Source: Mesorhizobium muleiense
GTDB taxonomy: Bacteria; Pseudomonadota; Alphaproteobacteria; Rhizobiales; Rhizobiaceae
NCBI RefSeq assembly: GCF_900099905.1
Contig: NZ_FNEE01000002.1
Location: 620,001-684,000 of the forward strand
Length of the DNA stretch: 64,000 bases
Direction: 5' to 3'
The position numbers and the translations under genes are program-made. The notes beneath the pieces were generated by a model, which was not told where the DNA came from, made no database searches, and was given only the letters and a program-made list of their open reading frames with translations. Shown here one piece after another: positions 1 through 9,972 of this stretch (within the stretch, counting starts at the first letter, position 1; every line of letters begins with the position of its first letter).

Positions 1-989
1 GCGATGAAAACCGGCAGCGATCGCTTGCCCAATATGGCGAGCGGATGATCGCGGCTGGCGCGGAACAGGTTGGAGACAGAAGGAAACGCCACGATCAGAT
101 AGCTCACCGCCAGGATGTGCAGCAGCCTCGGCAGCGACAGGAAGGTCTTGTCGAAGCCGGTCAGCACCACGGGCAGGTTCAGCCACGACACGTGCCCCCA
201 TAGCGGGCTGTGCACCCAGACCAACGCCATCGCGACATAGACCGCCGACGCGCCGACCAGCCAGCGATTGACCGGAATGGCGCCGCCGCGCCTGATGTGC
301 AGCATGCTCGCCAGGCCGATGTTGAAGAGGAACTGCCACGACAGCGGATTGAGGAACCAAAAGCCGGGCTCAGGGTAATTCGGCGGGGCGATCTGGTAGA
401 TCCCGGCAACCAGCCACAGAGTTCCGGACAGGGTGAGCGCCGTGAAAGGCTGGTAGCTGATGAACAGCAGGAAGGTTGGCGCCATCAGCAGCAGCACCGC
501 ATAGACCGGCAGGATATTGTTGTAGCCAAGCTGATGGCCAAGCGTGACGATGCCGATCAGCACATGTTGCGGGTCCCTGATCAATGGCTCGATGTTGATC
601 AGGGTCAGCATGTCCGGCCGCTTCGCGAACATCGCCGCCGCGCAGAAGATGGCCAGCACCGCCATCGTCGTGACGATGTGGGCGACATAGAGCACTCCGG
701 CGCGGCGCCACAATTTCAGTGTCGCCAGGAGCCGGTCTCCGGACTGGATTTTTGCGCCGTAGGCGAGCGCGACGGACATGCCGGAGATCAGCACGAAGGC
801 CTCGGCGGCATCCGAAAAGCCGAAATTCTTGTAGGTCAGGGTTTCGAAAACCGTGCCCGGGACATGATCGACGAATATGATCAGCAGAGCGAGAGCGCGG
901 AACACATCGATGCGCGTATCGCGATCCGGGATACGCGGCCCGCGATCCGGGATACGCGGCCCGCGATCCGGTGAAATTGGCATGGTCAT
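1..989 (-). CDS. OpgC-like integral membrane acyltransferase (3' end outside window)
   Basis: Reading the minus strand from the ATG at 989 gives one uninterrupted frame to the window edge, so the C-terminus is missing. After a basic, proline-rich N-terminus comes RIDVFRALALLIIFVDHVPG, followed by GFSDAAEAFVLISGMSVALA and several hydrophobic helices. This is the signature of the OpgC acyltransferase family, which in known members adds succinyl groups to periplasmic osmoregulated glucans in the inner membrane. The N-terminus contains a heptapeptide repeat (DRGPRIP) encoded by a 21-bp tandem repeat, which may vary in copy number. ATGs at 989 and 983 are both possible; the ribosome-binding site is weak. 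The family is clear; the substrate is inferred. Confidence 0.8.
   Translation of the reverse strand, partial: MTMPISPDRGPRIPDRGPRIPDRDTRIDVFRALALLIIFVDHVPGTVFETLTYKNFGFSDAAEAFVLISGMSVALAYGAKIQSGDRLLATLKLWRRAGVLYVAHIVTTMAVLAIFCAAAMFAKRPDMLTLINIEPLIRDPQHVLIGIVTLGHQLGYNNILPVYAVLLLMAPTFLLFISYQPFTALTLSGTLWLVAGIYQIAPPNYPEPGFWFLNPLSWQFLFNIGLASMLHIRRGGAIPVNRWLVGASAVYVAMALVWVHSPLWGHVSWLNLPVVLTGFDKTFLSLPRLLHILAVSYLIVAFPSVSNLFRASRDHPLAILGKRSLPVFI
921..971. repeat. 21-bp in-frame tandem repeat (about 2.4 copies)
   Basis: Units at 921-941 and 942-962 are identical, and a 9-base partial third copy follows at 963-971. Because the unit is 21 bp, copy-number change keeps the OpgC-like reading frame and adds or removes one heptapeptide in the cytoplasmic N-terminus. 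Confidence 0.9.
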
Positions 990-1192
990 CGATAAAAGGC
1001 CTCAAAGCTGGTTGTTCATGCCGCGATCGATGCGACCGCCGGACGCACCGCTTCGATTCCTCCCGCAGGAGCGTATCGGCAAACAAACGGACTGAAATGC
1101 GCCCGGTTCAATCAACTTTGAAGGAGCTCGAAAATATTCCGTTTTGAAGCCGGCAAATGAATAAAAACCACACGAAATCAAAAGGATGCAAT

Positions 1193-1864
1193 ATGGCCGA
1201 AAAACCTCCGGAAGACGGCTTTTTGCGGCGCGAGCTGCCGTTTTTCTACCGACTTTACCGGCCCGTGGATGCAAGCGGCGAATGCCTTTTCCTGCTGCAC
1301 GGATCCGGCGTCGAAGAGACGACGCTGGTGGCGCTGGCGCGGCAAACCGCACCGCGCGCCGTGCTGGTGACGGTGCGTGGCCGTATCGCCCAGGAGGACG
1401 GTTTCCGCTGGTTCGCGCGGATCACGCCGACGCGCTTCGAACAGGACAGTATCCGCACCGAGGCCGACGCTTTCGCCGGCTTCATCACCGCGGCCGCGAA
1501 GCGCCACGGTCTCGATCTCGCCCGGACGAGTTTCCTCGGCTATTCAAACGGCGCCAATCTGGTTTCGAGCGTGATGCTTTTGCATTCCGGCCGCATCGAA
1601 CGGGCAGCGTTGCTGCGCCCGATGGCGGTGCTCGACGACGTGCCCCCGGCCGATCTGTCCAAAGCGCGCGTGCTGATCATCGCCGGCGCAGATGACCTGA
1701 CCTACGCGCCCTTCGCGCCGGCGTTGGTCGCATTGTTCGAATCGCATGGCGCCGCGGTCGAGGCCCACACCATCGGCTCCGGCCATGAAATCGGCGACCG
1801 GGATGCTGAAATCGTCAGGCAGTGGCTGGCGGGCCCGGCAGCCGCCATCGCGCAGGCGAATTGA
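1193..1864 (+). CDS. alpha/beta hydrolase (phospholipase/carboxylesterase-like)
   Basis: A 223-residue soluble hydrolase. The oxyanion-type LLHGSG motif lies near residue 40 and the nucleophile elbow GYSNGAN near residue 116 supplies the catalytic Ser. An acidic residue (GADD, about 165) and a late GSGHEIG His complete a plausible triad. The order matches the small carboxylesterase/phospholipase family. I chose the ATG at 1193 because AAAGGA lies 6-7 bases upstream; a longer in-frame start at 1157 has no comparable site. The gene converges on sthA. The substrate cannot be read from sequence. Confidence 0.82.
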   Translation: MAEKPPEDGFLRRELPFFYRLYRPVDASGECLFLLHGSGVEETTLVALARQTAPRAVLVTVRGRIAQEDGFRWFARITPTRFEQDSIRTEADAFAGFITAAAKRHGLDLARTSFLGYSNGANLVSSVMLLHSGRIERAALLRPMAVLDDVPPADLSKARVLIIAGADDLTYAPFAPALVALFESHGAAVEAHTIGSGHEIGDRDAEIVRQWLAGPAAAIAQAN

Positions 1865-1877
1865 TGAGTCCGTCGCC

Positions 1878-3266
1878 CTATGCCCGCCCCATCCGGTTCC
1901 AGGCATCCAGCCCGGCGATCTTGTAGGCTTCGGCCAGCGTCGGATAGTTGAAGGTGTTGTTGACGAAGAAATCGACGGTGCCACCGAGATTGATCACCGC
2001 CTGGCCGATATGGATCAGTTCGGTTGCGCCCTCGCCGACGATATGCGCGCCGAGCAACCGGCGTGTTTCGATCGAGAACAGAAGCTTCAGGAAGCCGGTG
2101 TTGACGCCCATAATATGGCCGCGCGAGGTTTCGCGGAAGCGCGCCACGCCGACCTCATAGGCGCCGCCGCCCTCGCGCACCTGCTCCTCGGACTGGCCGA
2201 CGGTCGAGATTTCCGGCACGGCGTAGATGCCGTAGGGAAAGGTTTCCGGCGGCGGTGGCAACGGCACGCCGAAGGCATGGCAGGCGGCCACCCTGCCCTG
2301 CTCCATCGAGGTCGAGGCGAGGCTCGGAAAGCCGATGACGTCACCGGCGGCATAGATGTTCGGCGCACTGGTCCGGAAGCTCTGCGGGTCGACCTTGATG
2401 CGGCCCCGGGAGTCGGCCTCGATGCCGACCACATCGAGGCCGAGCGCGCCGACATTGCCGGTGCGCCCCGCCGCATAAAGCACCATCTCCGAGCGTATGC
2501 TGCGGCCGTCGGCAAGCGTCACCTCGGCATAGTCGGGTTTCGAGGCGATCTCCTTGATCGCACTGCCGAGCCGGATCGTCATGCCGCGGTCGCGCATCTG
2601 ATGGATGAAATCGTCGACGATCTCACGGTCGACGAAATCGAGGATGCTGTCGCGCGGCTCGACCAGCGTCACCGGCACGTCGAGCGCCGAAAAGATCGTC
2701 GCGTATTCGACGCCGATGACGCCGGCGCCGATCACCGTCAGCGTCCGCGGCAGGCGCTCGAGTTCCAGCATCTCGTCGCTGTCGAAGACACGGATCTTGT
2801 CGAAGGGCACGTCGCGCGGCCGGTGCGGGCGGGTGCCGACCGCGATCAGCGCATGCGCAAAACCGACCTCGCTGTAGTCGCCGGTATCCGTCGTCAGGCT
2901 GGCTCTGTTGGGACCGAGAAACTTGACTGTGGCGCGCGCGCTCTTGACCGTGTTGCGCATGAACTGGTGCTGCAGCACCTCGACCTCGTGATCGAGCGTT
3001 TTGTGCAGGCGTTCGATCAGATCACCGACCGATATATCCTGCTTGACCCGGTAGCCGCGCCCGTAGAAGCCGCGCTCGCGCCAGCCCGAGAGGTTTAGCA
3101 CGGTTTCCCGCAAGGTCTTCGACGGGATGGTGCCGGTATGCACGGACACGCCGCCAAGGCGCCGGCCCCTGTCGGCCACCAGCACGGATTTGCCGAGCTT
3201 GGCCGACTGCACCGCGGCGCGGCGCCCTGAGGGCCCGCTGCCGATGACCAGCATGTCGTAGTCCAT
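1878..3266 (-). CDS. sthA: soluble (Si-specific) NAD(P) transhydrogenase
   Basis: A 462-residue FAD flavoprotein, close to the length of E. coli SthA. The N-terminal Rossmann motif is VIGSGPSGRRAA. The segment GGVSVHTGTIPSKTLRE aligns with the active-site helix of disulfide oxidoreductases but lacks the CxxxxC pair, as expected for transhydrogenases. A second nucleotide-binding site, VIGAGVIGVEYA, and the FAD-contacting IYAAGDVIG follow, then the dimerisation domain. The enzyme moves hydride between NADPH and NAD and so balances cytosolic pyridine nucleotides. I chose the ATG at 3266 (MDYDML) over an upstream in-frame codon at 3323 because family members begin just before the Rossmann strand. 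Confidence 0.93.
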   Translation of the reverse strand: MDYDMLVIGSGPSGRRAAVQSAKLGKSVLVADRGRRLGGVSVHTGTIPSKTLRETVLNLSGWRERGFYGRGYRVKQDISVGDLIERLHKTLDHEVEVLQHQFMRNTVKSARATVKFLGPNRASLTTDTGDYSEVGFAHALIAVGTRPHRPRDVPFDKIRVFDSDEMLELERLPRTLTVIGAGVIGVEYATIFSALDVPVTLVEPRDSILDFVDREIVDDFIHQMRDRGMTIRLGSAIKEIASKPDYAEVTLADGRSIRSEMVLYAAGRTGNVGALGLDVVGIEADSRGRIKVDPQSFRTSAPNIYAAGDVIGFPSLASTSMEQGRVAACHAFGVPLPPPPETFPYGIYAVPEISTVGQSEEQVREGGGAYEVGVARFRETSRGHIMGVNTGFLKLLFSIETRRLLGAHIVGEGATELIHIGQAVINLGGTVDFFVNNTFNYPTLAEAYKIAGLDAWNRMGRA

Positions 3267-3488
3267 ATTGGCCCTGTCCCTCGCCCCTTGGGCGCATTTG
3301 CCGTATTTGTTGCGCTGCAGCAAACTAACGTCATCCGCGCTGCAAATTCAACCGATCCAGTCTACATTCGGCGTTGCCTCCGGTAGCAGGGCCGAAAAAA
3401 GGCTCGATCTTGATTCCGCCGCAGGACTTCACCATTTCAACACCAGGCGGTCCGCACCCTATGCCGGGCCTGATTGCGAGGAAATGAC

Positions 3489-3953
3489 ATGAACGCGCGC
3501 GTTCTCGACGGCGAAATCAGCAGGCTCGATGATGTCAGGGCCTATGATGGCGTGCGCACGCGGCGTGTCCTCGCCTTCATCATTGATTATTGCATCGTCG
3601 CGCTGCTCACCATTCCGTTCGCGATCCTGGTGTTCTTCCTCGGGATTTTGACGCTTGGCCTTGGCTGGATGCTGTTTTCCATCCTCGTGCCGGCCGTCGC
3701 CATCCTCTACATCTGGAACACGCTCGGCAGCGCCGACCAGGCCACGACGGGCATGAAGATGATGGGGATCCGGCTCGACCGTCTGGACGGCACCCGCATC
3801 GACGGGCTGACGGCGGTGGTGCATTCGGTTCTGTTCTGGGCCGGCAACGTCATCCTGACGCCGCTGGTCCTTCTGGTGTCGCTGTTTGCCGACCGCAAGC
3901 GCACGCTGCACGACCTGCTGCTCGGCACGGTGGTCAGCCGCAGTGACCGCTGA
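3489..3953 (+). CDS. RDD family membrane protein
   Basis: A 154-residue protein with an RDD-type start to the membrane region (RTRRVLAFIIDY) and three to four hydrophobic helices (about 30-55, 60-80 and 110-130). It has the conserved TTGMKMMGIRLDRLDG segment and ends near DRKRTLHDLLLGTVV. RDD proteins are small inner-membrane proteins of mostly unknown transport-related role. The ATG at 3489 is preceded by GAGGAA 5 bases upstream. It stands alone between sthA and bpt. Confidence 0.85.
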   Translation: MNARVLDGEISRLDDVRAYDGVRTRRVLAFIIDYCIVALLTIPFAILVFFLGILTLGLGWMLFSILVPAVAILYIWNTLGSADQATTGMKMMGIRLDRLDGTRIDGLTAVVHSVLFWAGNVILTPLVLLVSLFADRKRTLHDLLLGTVVSRSDR

Positions 3954-4092
3954 AACAGCTTTTCACCAGTCCCAGCGAGCGCATTTATGTGCAAAGTGAA
4001 GGCGTCCGGTAGCCACGCTTTCACAATCCTGTTGAATTTTTCGCCGTGCGCGCCAAAGGTATGATGATTCGCAGGAGTGTTTCCAAGGGTCG

Positions 4093-4857
4093 ATGACGCA
4101 GCATCCAACCCAGTCGCCGCAGTTCTTCCTGACCGCGCCGTCGCCATGCCCGTATCTTGAGGGCCAGTTCGAGCGCAAGGTGTTCACGCATCTGGTCGGC
4201 GACAAGGCATCGGAGATGAACGACCTGTTGACGCAAGGCGGCTTCCGGCGATCGCAGAACATCGCTTACCGGCCGGCCTGCGAGACCTGCCGCGCCTGCG
4301 TTTCGGTGCGCATCCTGGCGCAGGAATTCACTGCCAGCCGCAATATGAAGCGGGTGATACAGCACAATTCAGACCTCATCGGCGCGATGCACGACGCGCA
4401 ACCGTCGACCGAGCAGTATTCGCTGTTCCGCAGCTATCTCGATGCCCGCCATCGCCGCGGCGGCATGTCCGACATGACGGTGCTCGACTACGCCATGATG
4501 GTCGAGGACACGCATGTCGACACCAAGGTCATCGAATACCGGCGCCGCGGCCCCGACAGCTTTATCACCGGCAAGGGCCAGGGCGAGCTGATCGCAGTCG
4601 CCCTCACCGACAAGATGGCCGATGGCCTGTCGATGGTCTATTCCTACTTCAACCCGGACTTCGAGGACCGCTCGCTCGGCACCTTCATGATCCTCGACCA
4701 CATCGCTCGCGCCAGGGCGATGGGCTTGCCCCATGTCTACCTTGGCTACTGGGTCAACGGCTCGCGCAAGATGAACTATAAGATGCGCTTCATGCCGCAG
4801 GAGCATCTCGGCCCGAAAGGCTGGGAACGCTACGACCACGAAGCGGTTTCGCGCTGA
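4093..4857 (+). CDS. bpt: aspartate/glutamate leucyltransferase
   Basis: A 254-residue protein of the Ate/Bpt aminoacyl-tRNA-protein transferase family. It contains the N-terminal CPYLEGQ Cys motif, the [16 protein letters not shown]ys cluster near residues 55-75, and the C-terminal [16 protein letters not shown] block. Bacterial Bpt transfers Leu from leucyl-tRNA to proteins with N-terminal Asp or Glu, feeding them to the ClpS/ClpAP N-end-rule pathway in the cytosol. Its length is typical. Confidence 0.95.
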   Translation: MTQHPTQSPQFFLTAPSPCPYLEGQFERKVFTHLVGDKASEMNDLLTQGGFRRSQNIAYRPACETCRACVSVRILAQEFTASRNMKRVIQHNSDLIGAMHDAQPSTEQYSLFRSYLDARHRRGGMSDMTVLDYAMMVEDTHVDTKVIEYRRRGPDSFITGKGQGELIAVALTDKMADGLSMVYSYFNPDFEDRSLGTFMILDHIARARAMGLPHVYLGYWVNGSRKMNYKMRFMPQEHLGPKGWERYDHEAVSR

Positions 4858-4985
4858 TCCGCTCTTTCGCCAACCATCCTTAAACTGCTTCAAGGGAGGA
4901 TGCTTCTGGTTTTCGGCTGCGTGGCTGAAACGCCAGACGCTGGGCCAATTTTGCGCCTGCCTCCAAATTCATTGCGGGAACTGCC

Positions 4986-5882
4986 ATGTCGTCCCACAAC
5001 GATCATCAAAAAGGCCTTCTCATCACCGCCATCGGCGGGCTGACGCTGACCATCGACATTCCATTGATCCGGCTCGCCGACGGCGGCGCATGGGCGATCC
5101 TCCTGCTGCGCACCGGCACCACCCTGGTCGCGGCGCTGATCATCTGGGCTGTGTGGCGCTCGCTCAGCCGTAACGCGCCCCAGCTCATCCCCGGCTGGTC
5201 GGGGCTCGTCGTCGCCCTGTGCTACGGCCTGACCTCGGTTACCTTCGTCATCAGTATCTATCACACCACGACCGCCAACCTGGTCTTCATCCTGGCCTTC
5301 AACACCGTGTTCGCGGCGCTGCTGTCCTGGCTGTTCCTGAAGGAGCGGCCGCGACTGGTCACCGTGATGGCGATGCTGGTCATGATCGTCGGCGTCGCGA
5401 TCATCGTCGGCGATTCGATCGGCACCGGCCACCTGTTCGGTGACCTCATGGCGCTGTGCTCGGCCTTCTTCATTGCGGTGGCCATCACCATCTCGCGCGC
5501 CAGCGGCAAGGACATGGGATTCACATCGCTGATCGGCGTGATCCTGCCCCTGGCCGTCGCGGTGTTCATGGTCTCGGGCGAAGGGTTTCAGGTAAACGCG
5601 CCATGGTGGATCATCTTCAACGGCGCGGTCATCATGCCGATCTCGTTCTTCTGCCTCGCCAACGGACCGAAATATATTTCAGGACCGGAAGTGGCGATGT
5701 TCTATCTGCTCGAAACCGTGCTGGCGCCGGTCTGGATGTGGATGATCTTTGCCGAGACGCCGTCGCGCAACAGCCTGATCGGCGGCGCGATCCTGACCGT
5801 CACGCTGGTCGCCCATTCGCTGTGGCAGCTGCATGAGGGGCGAAAGCGCCGCGCCAGCCTTGCCGTGCGTCACCCGGCCTGA
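4986..5882 (+). CDS. DMT superfamily (EamA) transporter
   Basis: A 298-residue protein with about ten hydrophobic helices arranged as two EamA repeats. The first repeat ends near NLVFILAFNTVFAALLSWLF and the second near YLLETVLAPVWMWMIFAETP, both typical of drug/metabolite exporters. The 3' end overlaps the oppositely oriented AI-2E gene by 13 bp (5870-5882). Substrate unknown. Confidence 0.9.
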   Translation: MSSHNDHQKGLLITAIGGLTLTIDIPLIRLADGGAWAILLLRTGTTLVAALIIWAVWRSLSRNAPQLIPGWSGLVVALCYGLTSVTFVISIYHTTTANLVFILAFNTVFAALLSWLFLKERPRLVTVMAMLVMIVGVAIIVGDSIGTGHLFGDLMALCSAFFIAVAITISRASGKDMGFTSLIGVILPLAVAVFMVSGEGFQVNAPWWIIFNGAVIMPISFFCLANGPKYISGPEVAMFYLLETVLAPVWMWMIFAETPSRNSLIGGAILTVTLVAHSLWQLHEGRKRRASLAVRHPA

Positions 5883-7081
5883 GACTTCTTCTCGGCAACG
5901 ATTTCGATCTGCGGCGGCGGCGCCGCTTCGAGTTCCGCCGGTGCTGCGGGGGCAAGCTCGTCGGCCAATTCCACCTCGCGCAGCCATTCGCGCCAGATCG
6001 CGACCAGCAACGCCATCAGCACCGGACCGATGAACAGGCCAAGAAAGCCCATCGTCTTGACGCCGCCGACCAGGCCGAAAAAGGTCGGCAGGAACGGCAG
6101 CTTGATCGGGCCGCCGACCAGTTTTGGGCGCAATGTCTTGTCGACGATGAACAGTTCGACGCTTCCCCAGATGAACAGCGCCAAACCGGCCATCGGCGAG
6201 CCGCTGGCGGCGAGATAGATCGAAACAAGCGTGAAGGACAGCGGTGCGCCGCCGGGGATCAGCGCCATGATGCCGGTCAGGGCGCCGAGCGTCACCGGCG
6301 ACGGCACGCCGGCCAGCCAGTAGGCCACGCCCAGCACCACCCCCTCGCCGATGGCGATAATGGTCATGCCGGTCACCGTCGAGGAAATCGTCGCCGGCAC
6401 GACGCGTGAAATCCGCTCCCACCTGGTCGGCAGGATGCGTTCGCCGAGACGGTCGACCTGCCCGGCGAAATGCTCGCCGTCGCGATAGGCAAAGAACAGC
6501 GCGATCATCATGAACAGCAGCGCCAGCAGAAGGCCGAAGGCGCTGCCGCCGGCGGCCAGCACGCCGCGGTAGATGCTGCCGATGTTGGCGCCGCTGATCA
6601 GCTGGATCAGTTCGCCGATGCCGCCGGGATGGCCGAGATTGCGCGTCCACTGCTCGTTCAGCCAGTCGCCGACCACAGGCAGCGTGGCGATCCAGTGCGG
6701 CGTCACCGCGCCATGGCGGTTGGTCTCGATCGCCCAGCCAACCCACTCGCGGACTTCGTTGCTGGCATAGGCGCCGGCGAGCGCGATCGGCACCACCAGG
6801 AAGGTCAGGATGAACAGGATCGCCAATGTCGCGGCGACCGTGCGGTTGCCGCCGACGGCAGCAAGCAACCGCCGATAGAGCGGCCAGCTGGCAAAGGCGA
6901 TGACCAGAGCAGCCAGCACAGGGACCAGGAACCCATGAAAGAAATAGACCCCGGCGGCGACGATCAGCACCAGAAGCCACCGCGCCGCCGACAGCGGCGG
7001 AATGACCGCGGATCTGACCGGCGTCGACAGGCCGAACAAGCGCTGCTGCCCTTCCGGTTTCCGAACCCTAGTTTCTTTCAA
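5870..7081 (-). CDS. AI-2E family transporter (PerM/YdiK-like)
   Basis: A 403-residue inner-membrane protein. An N-terminal helix pair (about 30-75) is followed by a soluble stretch with the WVGWAIETN and WLNEQWTRNLG segments. A C-terminal bundle of five or more helices includes LIPGGAPLSFTLVSIYL and KTMGFLGLFIGPVLMALLVA. That pattern matches the AI-2E exporter family, whose members export varied solutes; an autoinducer role is not implied. The C-terminal tail is rich in Ala, Glu and Pro. Confidence 0.9.
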   Translation of the reverse strand: MKETRVRKPEGQQRLFGLSTPVRSAVIPPLSAARWLLVLIVAAGVYFFHGFLVPVLAALVIAFASWPLYRRLLAAVGGNRTVAATLAILFILTFLVVPIALAGAYASNEVREWVGWAIETNRHGAVTPHWIATLPVVGDWLNEQWTRNLGHPGGIGELIQLISGANIGSIYRGVLAAGGSAFGLLLALLFMMIALFFAYRDGEHFAGQVDRLGERILPTRWERISRVVPATISSTVTGMTIIAIGEGVVLGVAYWLAGVPSPVTLGALTGIMALIPGGAPLSFTLVSIYLAASGSPMAGLALFIWGSVELFIVDKTLRPKLVGGPIKLPFLPTFFGLVGGVKTMGFLGLFIGPVLMALLVAIWREWLREVELADELAPAAPAELEAAPPPQIEIVAEKKSQAG

Positions 7082-7530
7082 ATGCCCATTTCTCCCAAAG
7101 GCGTATGTCGTCTTATGTAGCGGTGCTTATGTACCATGATAGTGCAGCAATCGTGACGACATTCCAAATGTTTGGGAATCCACTCCTCGCCGATGACGGC
7201 GCTTGCCGGCCTGAGTTCTTGCGCCACAGTGCACAAACGCTTTGAGTACGATTCCAAAGCGGCGCTCGAATGCGTGAAGTTGTGCGAGGATATCCAGCGG
7301 CCCAAACTGCTCGTCGAATGCGGCTTCAAGGCGTTGCGGGAGAACCTTGCAAGGGCCGGTCTCCAACCGCTGTTGCGGGTCTCCGCCTCACCCAGAGGAG
7401 GTCCGGCGGTGCAAAGGGTTGAAATCGAACATTAGGGCCGGGAAAGGGTATACAGTCCGGAGAGTGCTGCTTCACCCGTGCGACACGGACGCCATCGGGC
7501 ATTTCGCTGCCCGAGAGTTGCGGACCGCTC
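7082..7530. other. intergenic stretch without a supported gene
   Basis: Open frames exist on both strands but none has a recognisable protein pattern or a good ribosome-binding site. This segment separates the core AI-2E gene from the lower-GC TPR/zinc-ribbon pair, so an insertion boundary probably lies here. I see no integrase, tRNA or clear direct repeat. Confidence 0.5.
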
Positions 7531-9972
7531 TCATGCGGCCTCTAACAGAATCGCATTTTGCTCAGCGGTAAATATCCACTGGCGGCTATGTTTCGTCGGC
7601 TCGTTTAAGAGACCATATCGCCTGGCGATCTCGTCCTTCAGAATAATGAGTTCAGCTGAAAGGCCCTCACTCTTTTGGAACAAGGCTTTGGCGTCGGGAC
7701 TTTTCGCGGCGGCAAGCGCGTGAAATTGTATCACGTTTGAGATTTCGCCACGGCTATCAGCAGTGGTACGCATAGCTTGATTGGCTTGACCTAAGGCAAG
7801 TTCAGCGGCAGCAATCGCATTGATCATCAGCCGCCGCTCTCTGATAAAAGGAACCGACCGAGGTAAGCGATTGAGATGAATTATTGCCGCCCTCGGATCT
7901 CCACGTCTACAATATAGAAGCCCACGAAGGATAAATGACCGCCATTCCTCTTGTTTTTCTAACTTTGTCGAAGCCGGTAGCAAGATTTCAGCTTCATCAA
8001 ACCTACCGAGGTGGATAAGAAGAGCAGCCTTTGCATTCACCGCATTTAAATAGTTAGGTTGCTCATGAAGCACCTCTTCATATGCTTGAAGCGCGGGCTC
8101 CACGTGCCCAAGACGCTTAAGAAGATCGGCTCGCTCCACCCGCAATGAGAAAATGCTAGGATTATCCACGACAGCTTGGTCTATGAGAGCCAGAGCCTCT
8201 CTAAACCGGTGAGACGCCAAATGAATTCGTACCTGCGCGGTGATTAGACGAAGGTCGCGAGGGTTAAATCTCAGAGCTTCACTGACCTCCAGTTGGGCCT
8301 CAATGGCCTTCCCCATCTCTCTCTTTAGATCGGCAGCCAGTGCAATAAAACTTGTGTTTCGCGGGAACTTTGCCTTCGCCTCGCCGATCTGACTGTTCGC
8401 GTCGTCCAAACGCCCTGCAATTCGAAGGCTGTCGATGAGGCCGTAGCGTGGCTGCGGGAAATATGGGAATCGCTTCACTAAAGTCTGGAATTCGTCAATT
8501 GCAAATTCTAGCCGGCCAGAAACTTTCAAAGCATTTGCTTTGACAACAAGAGTCGACGGATCGTCAGGCTGAATAGACCGAAGCTGATCCAGAGTGCTGA
8601 TCACACCTTGCCAGTCGCCCAATTCCATCAGAGTGCTAGCTTTACCTGCGTATAGAAAGGGTTCATCAGGAAAGCGTTCCAAGGCACTGTCAAATTCTTG
8701 CAAGGAGAGTTCGAGCAGACCCATCTCACGTGCGACTGTCGCTGATCCGATGAGAGCGTGGACCGCTTCACGGTTATCCCGATAGTTGTGATACGCGTTT
8801 TCATATGCTGTTTTTGCCTCCGCTAGCTTCCCAGCTTCTCGGAGAATTTTGGCTCTGCCGGTTGCAGCATAAAGCGGGTCGCCGGCTTCTGCGGCTCTGT
8901 CTAAAGCCGAAGACGCCTCCACCATTCGGCCGACGTCAATCAAAGCGTCCGCAACGTTTCCATGTGTGAATGGATCCGACGGGCAAAGTTCGCTCGCCCA
9001 TTGGGACCACTCAAGTTGAAGATCCCAAAGTTCCAACTGCTTGGCCGCCCGGCTAAGACGACACAGCGACATTGCGGCGTACGATGCTCCCTCGTCCCGA
9101 TCCAACTGAGATTTAACTAGCTCGAACGTGAACCTTTTCGCTGCATCGAGGTCACCGCTCTTAAGACGCTCCACGACCGCGCGCTGCTGAGCGAGGACGT
9201 TATCATATGCGCCGTGATCAGGTTCTCGGAAAACTTCCATCTGATCAATGTCAGTCTCTTGCACTATCGGACGCTTCGCTTTTCGATAGGTAGCAAAACC
9301 CGACGCCCACGTCGTAACGACTTGCCTTGCACCAGGCACTCCGCTCAGCGCTTTCAGAGCTTGAAAAATAGCAAGGTTTGAATCCTCGTTTTGACTGACG
9401 GAGATCACAAAATTTTTGAAGCAACCTCGGTCTATTGCGACCTCGTTGAAACGGGCTCTTGGGCATCGTTCGTCAAAGATGGAAGGTTCAACTAGTTCGA
9501 AGCAGTCCCGCACCTTTTGGACAGCCGCTTGCATGTCGCAAAGACGCTGAACAAGCGCTTTAAGAGACACAAAGCTCCGCACCGCTGTTGTTATTTCCGA
9601 TCCAGCTATCTCAACTGGATACGGATAGGCGAGCAGGCGATCTTCGATCCTTTCCACAAGGCAAGTTTCTTTCAGTAGCGATTCTAGATCACCCGCCACA
9701 TCACGCCGATCCTGCTCCGTTTCATCGGGATCATAGAGCTGAAAGAACAACCTGATTGCCAGCGCAGAGTGATAGCGTAGAAACGCGAATTCTTGCGCAT
9801 TGCGCTCGTCGACGACTTGGATCAATTCAAGATCGGAAGCGCCGGCAAAAGCGCGAGTGATCTCGCTATTTGAGACAACGAAAGATGCGCCGGCATCGAC
9901 CCGAGCAATCTTGTAAAGGTTGCCTTGCGGGATTGCATACCGCCCGGCCTCCCCGGAAATCCACGCTTCCAT
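7531..9972 (-). CDS. large TPR-repeat protein of a two-gene accessory system
   Basis: An 813-residue protein with no signal peptide or membrane helix. Residues 1 to about 290 form a non-repeat domain I do not recognise. From about 300 to 740 the sequence is a chain of TPR-like helix pairs, for example HGNVADALIDVGRMVEASSA, PFLYAGKASTLMELGDWQG and LRVERADLLKRLGHVEPALQ. The gene is lower in GC than its core neighbours. It is second in a two-gene unit: its ATG overlaps the TGA of the zinc-ribbon gene (TGATG), which implies translational coupling and joint function. TPR arrays usually hold protein partners; the natural guess is a complex with the upstream protein. Function unknown; a defence or stress-sensing role is speculation from context. 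Confidence 0.8.
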   Translation of the reverse strand: MEAWISGEAGRYAIPQGNLYKIARVDAGASFVVSNSEITRAFAGASDLELIQVVDERNAQEFAFLRYHSALAIRLFFQLYDPDETEQDRRDVAGDLESLLKETCLVERIEDRLLAYPYPVEIAGSEITTAVRSFVSLKALVQRLCDMQAAVQKVRDCFELVEPSIFDERCPRARFNEVAIDRGCFKNFVISVSQNEDSNLAIFQALKALSGVPGARQVVTTWASGFATYRKAKRPIVQETDIDQMEVFREPDHGAYDNVLAQQRAVVERLKSGDLDAAKRFTFELVKSQLDRDEGASYAAMSLCRLSRAAKQLELWDLQLEWSQWASELCPSDPFTHGNVADALIDVGRMVEASSALDRAAEAGDPLYAATGRAKILREAGKLAEAKTAYENAYHNYRDNREAVHALIGSATVAREMGLLELSLQEFDSALERFPDEPFLYAGKASTLMELGDWQGVISTLDQLRSIQPDDPSTLVVKANALKVSGRLEFAIDEFQTLVKRFPYFPQPRYGLIDSLRIAGRLDDANSQIGEAKAKFPRNTSFIALAADLKREMGKAIEAQLEVSEALRFNPRDLRLITAQVRIHLASHRFREALALIDQAVVDNPSIFSLRVERADLLKRLGHVEPALQAYEEVLHEQPNYLNAVNAKAALLIHLGRFDEAEILLPASTKLEKQEEWRSFILRGLLYCRRGDPRAAIIHLNRLPRSVPFIRERRLMINAIAAAELALGQANQAMRTTADSRGEISNVIQFHALAAAKSPDAKALFQKSEGLSAELIILKDEIARRYGLLNEPTKHSRQWIFTAEQNAILLEAA

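Noticed and set aside
1746..3098. Long plus-strand frame opposite sthA
   Set aside because: It is the complement of the sthA coding frame. The product is rich in His, Arg and Asp with no family pattern, an expected effect of high GC.
2900..3266. Missing redox cysteines in the pyridine nucleotide-disulfide-like protein
   Set aside because: Loss of the CxxxxC pair is normal for SthA transhydrogenases, so it is not a defect.
7172..7435. Plus-strand frame beginning MGIHSSPMTALAGL
   Set aside because: No ribosome-binding site or family likeness; the frame breaks into low-sense sequence.
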